From JACMLX01 sp031374935 (lineage in GTDB: Bacteria > Gemmatimonadota > Gemmatimonadetes > Gemmatimonadales > Gemmatimonadaceae), in contig JANMHB010000113.1 of assembly GCA_031374935.1 (NCBI GenBank), forward strand, positions 140,465 to 204,464: a stretch of 64,000 nt of DNA, written 5' to 3'. Positions 1-8,355 of the stretch are shown here, in pieces. The notes beneath the pieces are model-generated. The model was not told the origin of the DNA and ran no database searches. It worked only from the letters and a program-made list of their open reading frames with translations. The translations under genes and the position numbers were made by a program. Numbering within the stretch: the stretch's first letter is position 1; each line of letters opens with the position of its first letter.

Positions 1-1
1 C

Positions 2-847
2 CTGGTGTCGGGCCTTGGCGCCGTCTACGACCTGCCCGAAGGCGCCAGCGCGGCCGGCATGCTGCGCAAGGCACCGGTGGCGATGGTGGCCACACTCGAC
101 AACGCGGATGCTGCGGGCACGGCGTCGCGCGCTGAAGCGCTGGCTCGTCTGCGAACGCTCCTGTCGGATGCGCGGGAGTTCAATCTGGGCCGCCTGCGGT
201 ACGACGCCGGCAACATGCGCACGCTGAGCGCCGGGCGGGCAGATCTCGATGCCATGCAGCTGGTGCTGAAAGGCACGATCCCTCTGGTCATTTCGGCGGA
301 CCGGGCCAGTGAGATTCTCAACGCCATCGCGCTCGGTCGCGACTTCGGCGTCCGGATCGTGATCAATGGCGGCGCGGAGGCGTGGAGCGTGGCGTCGGAT
401 CTGGCGCTCGCCAAGGTGCCGGTGCTCACCGGTGCGATGAACAACATTCCCGAATCGTTCGGCGCCCTCGGACAACGGCAGGAGAATCTCGCCCTGCTGC
501 GTGCCGCGGGTGTCCAGGTGGCGATCGTTGGCAATGGCGCTGGCGGCGAAGACGGATTCAACGTGCGCAACCTTCGCTACGAGGCTGGCAACGCGGTTGC
601 GTACGGGATGTCGTGGGATGACGCGCTGCGCTCGATCACGCTGGCCCCGGCAGAGATCCTCGGCCTGAGCGACAAGATCGGATCACTGGCCATCGGCAAG
701 GTGGCCAACGTCGTCGTCTGGAGCGGTGATCCGTTCGAGTACGCATCGCAGCCTGAACACGTGTTCGTGGCCGGCACGGAAACGAAGATCATGACCCGTC
801 AGGATCAGCTGACGCAGCGATATCGCCAACTGCCGGTGAAGTACTGA
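2..847 (+). CDS. Amidohydrolase family protein, C-terminal part (5' end outside window)
   Basis: The reading frame is open from the first bases, so the N-terminus with the first metal-binding histidines is missing. The visible 281 residues resemble the C-terminal half of imidazolonepropionase-like amidohydrolases. They include a stretch on residues such as ISADRASEILNAIALGR, where a carboxylate/His region of the TIM barrel is expected, and a final block SLAIGKVANVVVWSGDPFE, the usual composite beta-sandwich return of the family. The gene ends convergently with the TonB receptor gene, with a hairpin between them. Substrate cannot be predicted; many secreted homologues are annotated only as amidohydrolase. 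Family assignment is good, function open. Confidence 0.85.
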   Translation: MVSGLGAVYDLPEGASAAGMLRKAPVAMVATLDNADAAGTASRAEALARLRTLLSDAREFNLGRLRYDAGNMRTLSAGRADLDAMQLVLKGTIPLVISADRASEILNAIALGRDFGVRIVINGGAEAWSVASDLALAKVPVLTGAMNNIPESFGALGQRQENLALLRAAGVQVAIVGNGAGGEDGFNVRNLRYEAGNAVAYGMSWDDALRSITLAPAEILGLSDKIGSLAIGKVANVVVWSGDPFEYASQPEHVFVAGTETKIMTRQDQLTQRYRQLPVKY

Positions 848-869
848 GCGCACGTGAATGAACGGGCAT

Positions 870-904
870 GACGACGGGGTGGTGCATGCGGCCATCCCGT
901 CGTC
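870..904. terminator. Hairpin between convergent genes
   Basis: Positions 870-882 and 892-904 form a 13-bp stem with one G-T wobble and a 9-nt loop. It sits in the 76-bp gap between the stops of the amidohydrolase and the TonB receptor, so it could terminate both. There is no T-tract on either side, so rho-independent activity is inferred only from position and stem stability. Confidence 0.5.
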
Positions 905-923
905 CGTCGCACGCCTCGCAGCG

Positions 924-3083
924 TCAGCGCATGACCGCGATATCCAGCCCGATGTACCAGTTGCGCAGCGGTGAGGGCTCGAGCACGCGACCGAAGGCGC
1001 CGTTGACCGTCACCGCGCCCACATACGCCGTGTTCTGTGCGTTGAGCACCCCGACGAACGGCTCCAGACGATAGCCCTTCCAGCCGCGCGTCCATGCGGC
1101 GCGCAGGTTGGTCACGCCGGTGCCCCACCCCGGCACACGGATGGTATTGAGATCATCCGCGAAGAGTGCGCTGGTCCACGTCTGATCTGCATCGAGCGTG
1201 AGACCGAACCAGGACGCCGATCGAACGCCCAGGCGCAGCTGCTGCGGCGGTACGCCCGGCAACTGCTTGCCGTCCAGCGTATCCACCCGCGTACCGGTCG
1301 TCTGACGGTAATCGTCGAATTTCAGGTCCGACCAGGTGTAGGCGAGGTTGAGTGACGCCAGCGTGCCAACCCGGAGACTGCCGCCCGCTTCGATGCCGAT
1401 GTTCTTCGTTCGGCCGGCGTTCTCGAAGAACGCCGTGCCATCGACGACGCGCGACTGCACGATCGCATTCCGGACATTCGCGCGATAGGCGGCGACGTTC
1501 CATGACGCGAGCGTCGACACGGCACCGCGCGCACCGATCTCGGTACTCAGCGTGCGCTGCGGCCCGAGATTCGGGTTGAAGCCCCCCTGCCGATCCGGTC
1601 GCACCTGCAGTTCGGTGGTCGTCGGCGTTTCGAAACTCGTGGAGACGTTGGCATACGGTGCGAAGGCAGTCCATCCGGTGACGGTCACGCCCGCGTGTCC
1701 ACTGACGGCGGACAACGGCCGCGCGCCACTGTTGTCGCCGCCGTTGACACCACCGTCGCCCAGGAAATCATCACGAACGGAAAACCGGAGCCGGTCATAC
1801 CGCGTGCCAGCGTTGAGCAGCACGCGCGGCGTGGGAGTCCACTGCGCCTGGAGAAACGGCGCAATACTGGTCACCGTCTCGAACTGATTGAGAATGATCG
1901 TGTCGGTGATGGCCGTCGGGCGTCCGCCGGAGGATCGTCGGTTGATGCGGGTGTCTCGCATCTGCTGGACATCGATACCCGCGGAAAGCGCAGGAGCTGC
2001 TGGCGTCTCACCGAGGTTGTAGCGCGCGCTCAGGCGCGTGCCGGCGAAGAGGCGATCGAGCGTGGAATAGATGCCGCTGGTGGGCGTCACCGTGCCAGGC
2101 GGCGCGGTCGACAGCGCATTGCGAACGACCCGGGAACTGATCCAGGTCGTCGCGACAAACTCCGCCCGATCAGGGCCCGCGCCGTGGTGATATGAGACGC
2201 TCAGCTGATCCTGCTTGACCCGTCGATCAGAACCGCGCCGGATGTTGGCCGCGCTGGCCGAGTCTCGACGCACGGCGTACTCGGCAAATGTCAGCGCACC
2301 GGGATTGAATGCGTTCGGCACTTCGGCAACCTGTGCGCGGATTTCGACGCGGCGAGCGGCACCAAGCGAGTAATCGACAGCGGCGTTCAGCTGCCGGGAC
2401 TCGGCTTCACTCCGTTGCCTGAAGCCATCGGTCGTCAGACGCGAGAGGGAGAGCGCCGCGATGGCGTTGCCTGAACGCCCCACGGTCCGCAGCTGCATCT
2501 TGCGTTGCCCGTACGATCCAGCCAGCACACGCGCCGATTGCGAGAACGGTGTCGGCGCACGCAGATCGTTGGAGAAGGAGAGCACACCGGCCGATCCATT
2601 GCCGTACAACGAGGCGGTGCTGCCACGGAGCACCTCGACGCGATCGATGTTACCGAGTTCGACGTTGGTGAGCTGCGTCTGTCCATCGGGGAGGGTCTGT
2701 GGCACGCCATCGAGGAAGACCTTCACACCGCGCAACCCGAAGTTGGCGCGCGATCCGGCACCACGGATGGCGATACGGGAGTCGGTCGCGAAGTTGTAGC
2801 GGCTGGCCACGAAGACGCCCGGCACGGAGCCCAGCGCCTCGTCGAGATTGACCGTCGGCTGGGCGCGGCGCACTTCACGGACGCCAACCACACCCACCGC
2901 CCACGGCACACGTTCAAGTGATCGCTGATCGGCCATCACGCGAACGCTGACCGTCGGCAGCGGCTGAATGCGGATCGAGTCAGCGCGCGAGGAATCTGAC
3001 CGGACGGGTCGCTGCCCGTGTAGCGTGCCCGAGATGCATGCGCTGGCGGTCAGGACATGGCAGAGTGTACGAAGCTGGATCAC
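924..3083 (-). CDS. TonB-dependent outer-membrane receptor
   Basis: A 719-aa protein with the standard receptor layout: a short hydrophobic signal-like N-terminus, a plug domain of about 120 residues (LDEALGSVPGVFV, then DGVPQTLPDGQ and RVEVLRGSTASLYGNGSAGV), and a long beta-barrel. Such receptors import iron complexes, B12 or other large ligands across the outer membrane using TonB-ExbBD energy. The barrel ends in Met-Arg rather than the usual aromatic residue. The GTG at 3083 is chosen because a signal-like segment follows it and longer versions run into the amidase gene; a GTG at 3131 is the alternative. It lies downstream of the amidase on the same strand and may be cotranscribed. The ligand is unknown. 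Confidence 0.9.
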   Translation of the reverse strand: MIQLRTLCHVLTASACISGTLHGQRPVRSDSSRADSIRIQPLPTVSVRVMADQRSLERVPWAVGVVGVREVRRAQPTVNLDEALGSVPGVFVASRYNFATDSRIAIRGAGSRANFGLRGVKVFLDGVPQTLPDGQTQLTNVELGNIDRVEVLRGSTASLYGNGSAGVLSFSNDLRAPTPFSQSARVLAGSYGQRKMQLRTVGRSGNAIAALSLSRLTTDGFRQRSEAESRQLNAAVDYSLGAARRVEIRAQVAEVPNAFNPGALTFAEYAVRRDSASAANIRRGSDRRVKQDQLSVSYHHGAGPDRAEFVATTWISSRVVRNALSTAPPGTVTPTSGIYSTLDRLFAGTRLSARYNLGETPAAPALSAGIDVQQMRDTRINRRSSGGRPTAITDTIILNQFETVTSIAPFLQAQWTPTPRVLLNAGTRYDRLRFSVRDDFLGDGGVNGGDNSGARPLSAVSGHAGVTVTGWTAFAPYANVSTSFETPTTTELQVRPDRQGGFNPNLGPQRTLSTEIGARGAVSTLASWNVAAYRANVRNAIVQSRVVDGTAFFENAGRTKNIGIEAGGSLRVGTLASLNLAYTWSDLKFDDYRQTTGTRVDTLDGKQLPGVPPQQLRLGVRSASWFGLTLDADQTWTSALFADDLNTIRVPGWGTGVTNLRAAWTRGWKGYRLEPFVGVLNAQNTAYVGAVTVNGAFGRVLEPSPLRNWYIGLDIAVMR

Positions 3084-3133
3084 GACTGCAGGATGACGGG
3101 TGACGTGCGCCGGAGCGCACGTTGCTGGCACGA

Positions 3134-4750
3134 TCAACGGGGCGTTGCCGCCACGGTCGGCGCGAAGGCAGGGCGCACGCGATGCAGCGTCGCCTGTTCG
3201 AAAGCAAAGCCGGCGCGCAAGAGTTGCGGTTCGCTCCACGCGGCGCCGAAGAAGGAGATGCCGATCGGCAATCCTGCAACGCGACCGGCCGGCACGGTGA
3301 GATGTGGATACCCCGCCACCGCCGGTGCGGTCGAGACGCCGCCGCCGAAATGATCGCCGTTGACGAGATCGATGACCCAGGCCGGACCACCGGTCGGTCC
3401 GACCAGCACATCACACCGCGTGCGCTTGAGCACTGCGTCAATCCCCTCACGTCGCGAGAGGCGGACACAGGTTTCGCGGGCCCGACGATACACCTGACTG
3501 CTCAACGGCCCGCGCTTCTGCGCCTGCGTCAGGGTCTCCTGCCCGAACCATTGCAATTCCGCGTCCTGATTCTTCTCGTTCCAGAGAATCAGCTCCGCGA
3601 GTGAATGGATCGGCACCGTGGCCGGCAGTGCGCCGAGATACGCATTGAGTCCCGCCTTGAACTCGTGCAGCAGTACCTCGTATTCCTGAGGGCCGTACTT
3701 CTCCGCGTTCGGCACGTTGGCGTTCTCGATGATGGTCGCCCCACGGTCGCGCATCACCTTGATGGCGTCTTCCATCAGCCGGTCCACACGGACATCGAAA
3801 CCGAAATGGTTTCGCGCGACACCGATTCGCATGCCACGCAATCCATCATTGGTGAGGGTCCGCGTGTAGTCCGTGGGCAGGCCGGCGGGGATACCGCGCA
3901 TGCTACTGTCCGTGGCATCGCGCCCCAGCATGCCGTTGAGCAGCAGCGCGGCATCGCGCACGGTGCGCGCCATCGGCCCGGCGGTATCCTGGCTGGCCGA
4001 GATCGGGATGATTCCGCTGCGGCTGAGGAGCCCCACCGTCGGCTTGAGCCCGACGATGCCATTCAGCGATGCCGGGCAGATGATCGACCCGTCCGTTTCC
4101 GTGCCGACGGCGGCAATGCAGAAATCGGCGGCCACGGCGGCGCCGCTGCCCGCGCTCGATCCGCAGGGTGAGCGATCGAGCACATGCGGGTTCTTCGTCT
4201 GTCCCCCCCGCCCGCTCCAGCCACTGCTCGACTTGTTGCCGCGGAAGTTCGCCCATTCGCTGAGATTCGTCTTGCCCAGAATGACGGCGCCGGCGGTGCG
4301 CAGCCGCTGCACGACGGCTGCGTCACGACGTGCGTGATGTTCCGCCAGCGCCAGCGAGCCTGCACTGGTGCTCATCCGATCGGCGGTGTCGATGTTGTCC
4401 TTGAGCAACACCGGCATTCCATGCAGCGGCCCCAGCATCCTCCCTCCGCTGCGGGCTGCGTCGGCGGCATCCGCCTGCGCCAACGCATCGGGATTCACTT
4501 CAATCACGCTGTTCACCCTCGGACCGTCTGCATCCAGCGTTCGAATGCGCATCAGGTAGTGCTCCGTCAGCGCGCGCGACGTCAGGCGTCCGGCCGCGAA
4601 CTCGGCCTGTGCCGCAGCAATCGTCAGATCATCGAGTGCATCGGCGGGCGTGGGCCGCGACACCGCGTCCGGCGCCCAGAGCGTCATTGGCCGAAGGGGC
4701 AGTGCGCCAGACAGCGCGATTCCCGCCGCGAGGAATTCCCGACGTTCCAT
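3134..4750 (-). CDS. Amidase signature family protein with Tat-like signal
   Basis: A 538-aa amidase-signature enzyme (GatA/fatty-acid-amide-hydrolase superfamily) that hydrolyses carboxamides with a Lys-cisSer-Ser triad. Visible elements are the catalytic lysine in VLLKDNIDTADR and the Gly/Ser-rich block SPCGSSAGSGAAVAADFC carrying both serines. The chosen start gives MERREFLAAGIALSGALPL, with paired arginines before a hydrophobic stretch as in Tat signals, so export to the periplasm is likely. This argues against it being the cytosolic tRNA amidotransferase subunit GatA, and no gatB or gatC lies nearby. It ends 50 bp before the start chosen for the TonB receptor, suggesting joint expression. 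Substrate unknown. Confidence 0.88.
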   Translation of the reverse strand: MERREFLAAGIALSGALPLRPMTLWAPDAVSRPTPADALDDLTIAAAQAEFAAGRLTSRALTEHYLMRIRTLDADGPRVNSVIEVNPDALAQADAADAARSGGRMLGPLHGMPVLLKDNIDTADRMSTSAGSLALAEHHARRDAAVVQRLRTAGAVILGKTNLSEWANFRGNKSSSGWSGRGGQTKNPHVLDRSPCGSSAGSGAAVAADFCIAAVGTETDGSIICPASLNGIVGLKPTVGLLSRSGIIPISASQDTAGPMARTVRDAALLLNGMLGRDATDSSMRGIPAGLPTDYTRTLTNDGLRGMRIGVARNHFGFDVRVDRLMEDAIKVMRDRGATIIENANVPNAEKYGPQEYEVLLHEFKAGLNAYLGALPATVPIHSLAELILWNEKNQDAELQWFGQETLTQAQKRGPLSSQVYRRARETCVRLSRREGIDAVLKRTRCDVLVGPTGGPAWVIDLVNGDHFGGGVSTAPAVAGYPHLTVPAGRVAGLPIGISFFGAAWSEPQLLRAGFAFEQATLHRVRPAFAPTVAATPR

Positions 4751-4954
4751 GCAAGCATCCCGGGACGAGAGTGAGACGGTGTGACGATGCGCAGGGGATT
4801 GTGCGTGCGGCGGCACGCCTTCGCCAGTCCTGCGCTGGCGGGGCGCCGGCGGACGTCAGTGCAACCCACGCGCCCGGGCTGTCCGTCGGTGTGTGCGGCG
4901 CCGCACGCCGGGAAGACGCAAAAGCGTCACGCCGTCCCGACACACACAACGCAA

Positions 4955-4981
4955 AACGCCTCCGCAATGGCGGAGGCGTTC
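4955..4981 (-). terminator. Intrinsic terminator after rpmA
   Basis: An 11-bp perfect stem (4956-4966 with 4971-4981) with a 4-nt loop lies 19 bp past the rpmA stop. On the minus strand it is followed by TTTTG, a short U-tract. This is the clearest rho-independent terminator in the window and should end the rng/rplU/rpmA messages. Confidence 0.85.
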
Positions 4982-4999
4982 GGCAAAACCGTAACAGAC

Positions 5000-5284
5000 T
5001 CAGTCGGCAGCGACGGCTTCGACTTCCATGGCCAGCGGACGGACACCGACCTTGGTGCGACGCTTGTCCTTGGGCGAGAACTCGACCACGCCATCCACGA
5101 GGGCGAAGATCGTGTAGTCGCGGCCCAGGCCGACGTTGTTGCCGGGGTGCACCTTGGTGCCGCACTGGCGGATGATGATCCCGCCGGCCCGCACGAATTC
5201 ACCACCGAACTTCTTGACGCCGCGGTACTGCGGATTCGAATCGCGACCGTTGCGGGATGAGCCTACGCCTTTCTTGTGTGCCAT
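5000..5284 (-). CDS. rpmA: 50S ribosomal protein L27
   Basis: A 94-aa L27, a protein of the large-subunit central protuberance whose N-terminal tail reaches the peptidyl-transferase centre. The N-terminus MAHKKGVGSSRNGRDSNPQY and the core GNNVGLGRDYTIFALVDG match the family closely. The start is fixed by the conserved MAHKK. The protein begins directly with the mature-type tail, without the cleavable extension found in some Firmicutes. It lies 7 bp downstream of rplU, the near-universal L21-L27 pair, and is followed by a strong terminator. Confidence 0.98.
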   Translation of the reverse strand: MAHKKGVGSSRNGRDSNPQYRGVKKFGGEFVRAGGIIIRQCGTKVHPGNNVGLGRDYTIFALVDGVVEFSPKDKRRTKVGVRPLAMEVEAVAAD

Positions 5285-5291
5285 TGATGCC

Positions 5292-5609
5292 TCAACCCAG
5301 CTTGATGTCGGTGATGCGGACTTCGGTGAAGCCCTGACGATGGCCCTGCTTTCTGGCGTAGTTCTTCCGGCGCCGGAACTTGAAGACGATGATCTTCTCG
5401 CCGCGGCCGTGCTTGACGATTTCAGCCGAGACCTTGGCGCCGGCGAGCGTCGGAACGCCCGTCTTGACCGAGGACCCGTCCGAACCGAGCAGGACTTCGT
5501 TGAATTCGACCGATGCGCCGGCATCGCCGAGCAGGGTGGGAAACCGGTATGTCTGGCCTGCACTGACGCGGAATTGCTTCCCGCCGGTGCGAATGATCGC
5601 GTAGCTCAT
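5292..5609 (-). CDS. rplU: 50S ribosomal protein L21
   Basis: A 105-aa ribosomal protein L21, which binds 23S rRNA. The N-terminus MSYAIIRTGGKQFRVSAGQ and the C-terminal block RRRKNYARKQGHRQGFTEVRI are diagnostic. Its length is typical. It has its own promoter 34 bp upstream, between rng and rplU, and is followed at once by rpmA. The gene order rng-rplU-rpmA is widespread in bacteria. Confidence 0.98.
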   Translation of the reverse strand: MSYAIIRTGGKQFRVSAGQTYRFPTLLGDAGASVEFNEVLLGSDGSSVKTGVPTLAGAKVSAEIVKHGRGEKIIVFKFRRRKNYARKQGHRQGFTEVRITDIKLG

Positions 5610-5642
5610 GAGTGTACGACGTGTAAGGGTAATGAGCCCACG

Positions 5643-5671
5643 AAGTTAGCCGCCCAGAGTCTGGGTGTCAA
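5643..5671 (-). promoter_or_regulatory. Promoter of rplU-rpmA
   Basis: On the minus strand a perfect -35 TTGACA (5666-5671) is separated by exactly 17 bp from a -10 TAACTT (5643-5648), ending 33 bp before the rplU start codon. This is the best-matching sigma-70-type promoter in the window. It suggests that the ribosomal protein pair is transcribed independently of rng. Confidence 0.78.
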
Positions 5672-5764
5672 CGGCGTCGTGGTGCCGGAAGGGTCTGAGG
5701 CTGAGCCAGACGCCTGTGGTGCACCCACCCGAAGGTGAGAAGAACGGGTGGCCGCAAGCGAGGG

Positions 5765-7360
5765 TCACGCCAGCGCGTACTGCGCCGTCACGTCCCGCTG
5801 CGCACCCTTGACGACGAGCTTGTACTCGTCGGGCCGGAGCAGAGGGTCGTCCCGGAGTTCCAGGGGAAATGACACGATCTTCTCCAATCGGGACAACACA
5901 TCCGGTTCCTGTTCGAGCACATACATGGCCACGTCGGGGTGCAGCTTGACCAGCATCGGATCCCGGCGGCCTTCCACCCCGATCCGCTTGACTGACCGTT
6001 CCACGCGGCGCACGATCGTCTCGGGGGTGAAGATCCGGCCGGTGCCGTTGCACGTCGCGCACGGCTCGGTGGTAGCCTGCAAGTGGCTCGCCCGGACCCG
6101 CTGGCGCGTCATTTCGATCAGCCCAAGGTCGCTGACGGTGAAGGCCTTGGTGCGGGCACGATCACGCCCGAGATGTGTGCGCAGTTCCTGCAGCACCTTC
6201 TCACGGTTCGCCTTCGTCTCCATGTCGATGAAGTCGCAGACGATGATGCCACCAACGTCCCGAAGCCGCAGCTGGCGGGCCACTTCACGGGCGGCCTCCA
6301 TGTTCGTCTTCATGATCGTCTTCTCGGGGTCCTTCTTGCCGGTGTAGCGCCCCGAGTTGATGTCGATGGAGACGAGGGCCTCGGTGGGCTCGATGATGAG
6401 GTAGCCACCCGACGGCAGGTCACAGCGACGCTTGAAGATGTCGCGGATCTCGCCCTCGACATCGTGCTTGTCGAACAGCGGCTGCGTCTCTTCGTACAAC
6501 TGCACGCGGTCCACCAGCTCAGGACCGACGCCCTTCAGGTACTCGATGATCTCGTTGTAGAGCTGCCGACTGTCGACGACCAGCCGGTCGACCTTGGCGC
6601 TGAACAGATCGCGGATGATGCCGCGGGCCAGATTCGTCTCGCGATGGACGAGCGCCGGCGCGCGCATGAACTGTCGCTTGCGATTGATGCGTTTCCAATT
6701 GTTGACGAGCCCCGTCAGCTCGCGTTCGAGCGTCTCGGCGGTCACATCCTCGCCCACCGTGCGGACGATCACGCCGCCCGCATCCTTCGGCAGGAAGGCG
6801 TTGACCTGCTCCTTCAACCGCTGCCGTTCGGCCCGTTCGCCAATCTTCCGGCTGACACCGACCCGTGACGAAAACGGCATCAGAACGAGGAACCGCCCCG
6901 CCATCGAGACCTGCGCGGTGACGCGCGGTCCCTTGGTGGAAATCGGCTCCTTGCTCACCTGCACGAGGATGGTGTCGCCGCGCTTGAGGACGTCCTGAAT
7001 CTGTGGCGCTTCCTTCCGCGGCTGCCGCCCGGATTTCGGCGTATCGCTGCCGCGCGCCGCCGCATCCTGCGCCGCCTCGGCCGCGTCGTCACCATCGCCT
7101 TCCTCGTCGTCATCGTCGTCGTCTTCATCGGTCTCGTAGACCAGATCCGACGCGTGAAGGAAGGCGCTCTTTTCGGTGCCGATGTCCACGAACGCGGCCT
7201 GCAATCCAGGCTGGACCGCGTCGACCCGCCCGAGGTAGATGTCGCCGACCATCCGGCGAGCCTCAGGACGCTCGACCAGCAATTCCACCAACTGGTCGTC
7301 TTCGATGATGGCCACGCGCACTTCCCGTGCGCCGGCATTGATCAGGATGTCACGCTTCAT
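5765..7360 (-). CDS. rng: Ribonuclease G/E family endoribonuclease
   Basis: A 531-aa Rne/Rng-type endoribonuclease involved in rRNA maturation and mRNA decay. It starts with MKRDILINAG, followed by an S1 domain (IYLGRVDAVQPGLQAAFVDIG), RNase H-like and DNase-like domains (SIDINSGRYTGKKDPEKT), and the Zn-link CATCNGTGRI. The S1 domain is interrupted by an insertion of about 45 residues that begins with a run of Asp/Glu (residues 77-93) and continues as an Ala/Gly/Lys-rich linker. No long RNase E-type scaffold domain follows, so it is RNase G-like in size. A GAGG motif lies 6 nt upstream of the ATG. Confidence 0.95.
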   Translation of the reverse strand: MKRDILINAGAREVRVAIIEDDQLVELLVERPEARRMVGDIYLGRVDAVQPGLQAAFVDIGTEKSAFLHASDLVYETDEDDDDDDEEGDGDDAAEAAQDAAARGSDTPKSGRQPRKEAPQIQDVLKRGDTILVQVSKEPISTKGPRVTAQVSMAGRFLVLMPFSSRVGVSRKIGERAERQRLKEQVNAFLPKDAGGVIVRTVGEDVTAETLERELTGLVNNWKRINRKRQFMRAPALVHRETNLARGIIRDLFSAKVDRLVVDSRQLYNEIIEYLKGVGPELVDRVQLYEETQPLFDKHDVEGEIRDIFKRRCDLPSGGYLIIEPTEALVSIDINSGRYTGKKDPEKTIMKTNMEAAREVARQLRLRDVGGIIVCDFIDMETKANREKVLQELRTHLGRDRARTKAFTVSDLGLIEMTRQRVRASHLQATTEPCATCNGTGRIFTPETIVRRVERSVKRIGVEGRRDPMLVKLHPDVAMYVLEQEPDVLSRLEKIVSFPLELRDDPLLRPDEYKLVVKGAQRDVTAQYALA

Positions 7361-7794
7361 GCACGCCTCGCGGCACCGCGTGAGGCGACCCAGTACACAC
7401 GCAGCCCGTGGGCTGACCTACGTGAGAGCTGACCGATGCGCGGACGCGCACCAGCCACCAGCGTCTGCCGCACGACGCGCCTCACCCGGTCGAATCAGCG
7501 TTGCCCGCCCACATGACGATGCGGCACTGCGAGTTCGACTGCGACCGGTGGTCACACAGCGGTGACCGGTGAAACGAGTGCGGCCCAGTCAGCCGGACGC
7601 CGCCACTCCAGCGTCACTGCAAACCGGGGTCGAACGCACCGGTGTGGGGGTCGCTCCACGCCAGCGATCGGGCGCAGCGCACTCACGGCGCGCCGCACCA
7701 CTCGGGGAAGCCTATCGACGCGCGATGCCAGACGGCACCCCATTCGTGATCAATCTGTCACAACGGCAGGTTGGGCAGACTTCATGTATTCCGG
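7361..7794. other. 434-bp intergenic region without a convincing gene
   Basis: This lies upstream of rng and downstream of the methyltransferase gene. Short open frames on both strands (60-140 codons) have no recognisable family features and Arg/Pro-rich shadow-like composition. A small inverted repeat GGTCAC/GTGACC with a 6-nt spacer occurs at 7550-7567 and could be an operator, but nothing else supports it. The region should hold the rng promoter, though I cannot pick one with confidence. Confidence 0.5.
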
Positions 7795-8355
7795 CTATCG
7801 GAGCGGACTGAAGATCAGCCAGAGCAGGACGCCGACAAAACCAAGGCCCGCCTGCCACTCATTGTGTCGCAGGTACAGGGACGGACTGAAGCCGGCCGAC
7901 CTGTCGGCCCCTGGCGGTCCGGACCACGGCGTGAGCCGCGGCAGAAAGGCCGGCACATGGGCCTCGTACTCGGCGTACGCGGCACCATAGACGCCGCGCA
8001 GGTAGGCTCGCTCCCGGGCGATGGTCGGCCCGTACACGGCCACCCAGAAGCCGATGACGAGTGCGACGGCCACCCAATGCGCTGCAATCGCGAAGCCAAG
8101 CGCGAGGAGAAAACTCCCGACGTAGAGCGGATTGCGCGTGTGCGCATACGGCCCGGTGGTGGTGAGGACCTGGTTCTTGACGATGTGGCCGGTCGCCCAC
8201 GCCCGGATCAGCACGCCGCTCAGCGCAATCACCCCGCCAGCCAGCAGACTGGTCGGCGTGGTGTAGCGCGGAGCCAACCAGAGAAAGGCGATGCCGAAGA
8301 GGAAGCCCAACGGCACCCGCATCCGCTGCACGATCGATTGCGATCCGTCGGTCAC
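7795..8355 (-). CDS. Isoprenylcysteine carboxyl methyltransferase-like membrane protein
   Basis: A 186-aa integral membrane protein of the ICMT/PEMT superfamily. Several hydrophobic segments surround the family motif GPYAHTRNPLYVGSFLLALG (about residues 68-87), which binds S-adenosylmethionine, and a later block RERAYLRGVYGAAYAEYEAHVP matches the C-terminal cofactor-binding region. Bacterial members methylate small or lipidic substrates that are mostly unknown; prenylated-protein methylation is not implied. Its start codon overlaps the stop of the acyl-CoA dehydrogenase gene by 4 nt, so the two are translationally coupled. Confidence 0.82.
   Translation of the reverse strand: MTDGSQSIVQRMRVPLGFLFGIAFLWLAPRYTTPTSLLAGGVIALSGVLIRAWATGHIVKNQVLTTTGPYAHTRNPLYVGSFLLALGFAIAAHWVAVALVIGFWVAVYGPTIARERAYLRGVYGAAYAEYEAHVPAFLPRLTPWSGPPGADRSAGFSPSLYLRHNEWQAGLGFVGVLLWLIFSPLR

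Noticed and set aside
7562..7990. Plus-strand 142-codon frame in the gap after rng and into the ICMT-like gene
   Set aside because: Overlaps the membrane methyltransferase on the other strand and shows no domain, signal or coupling.
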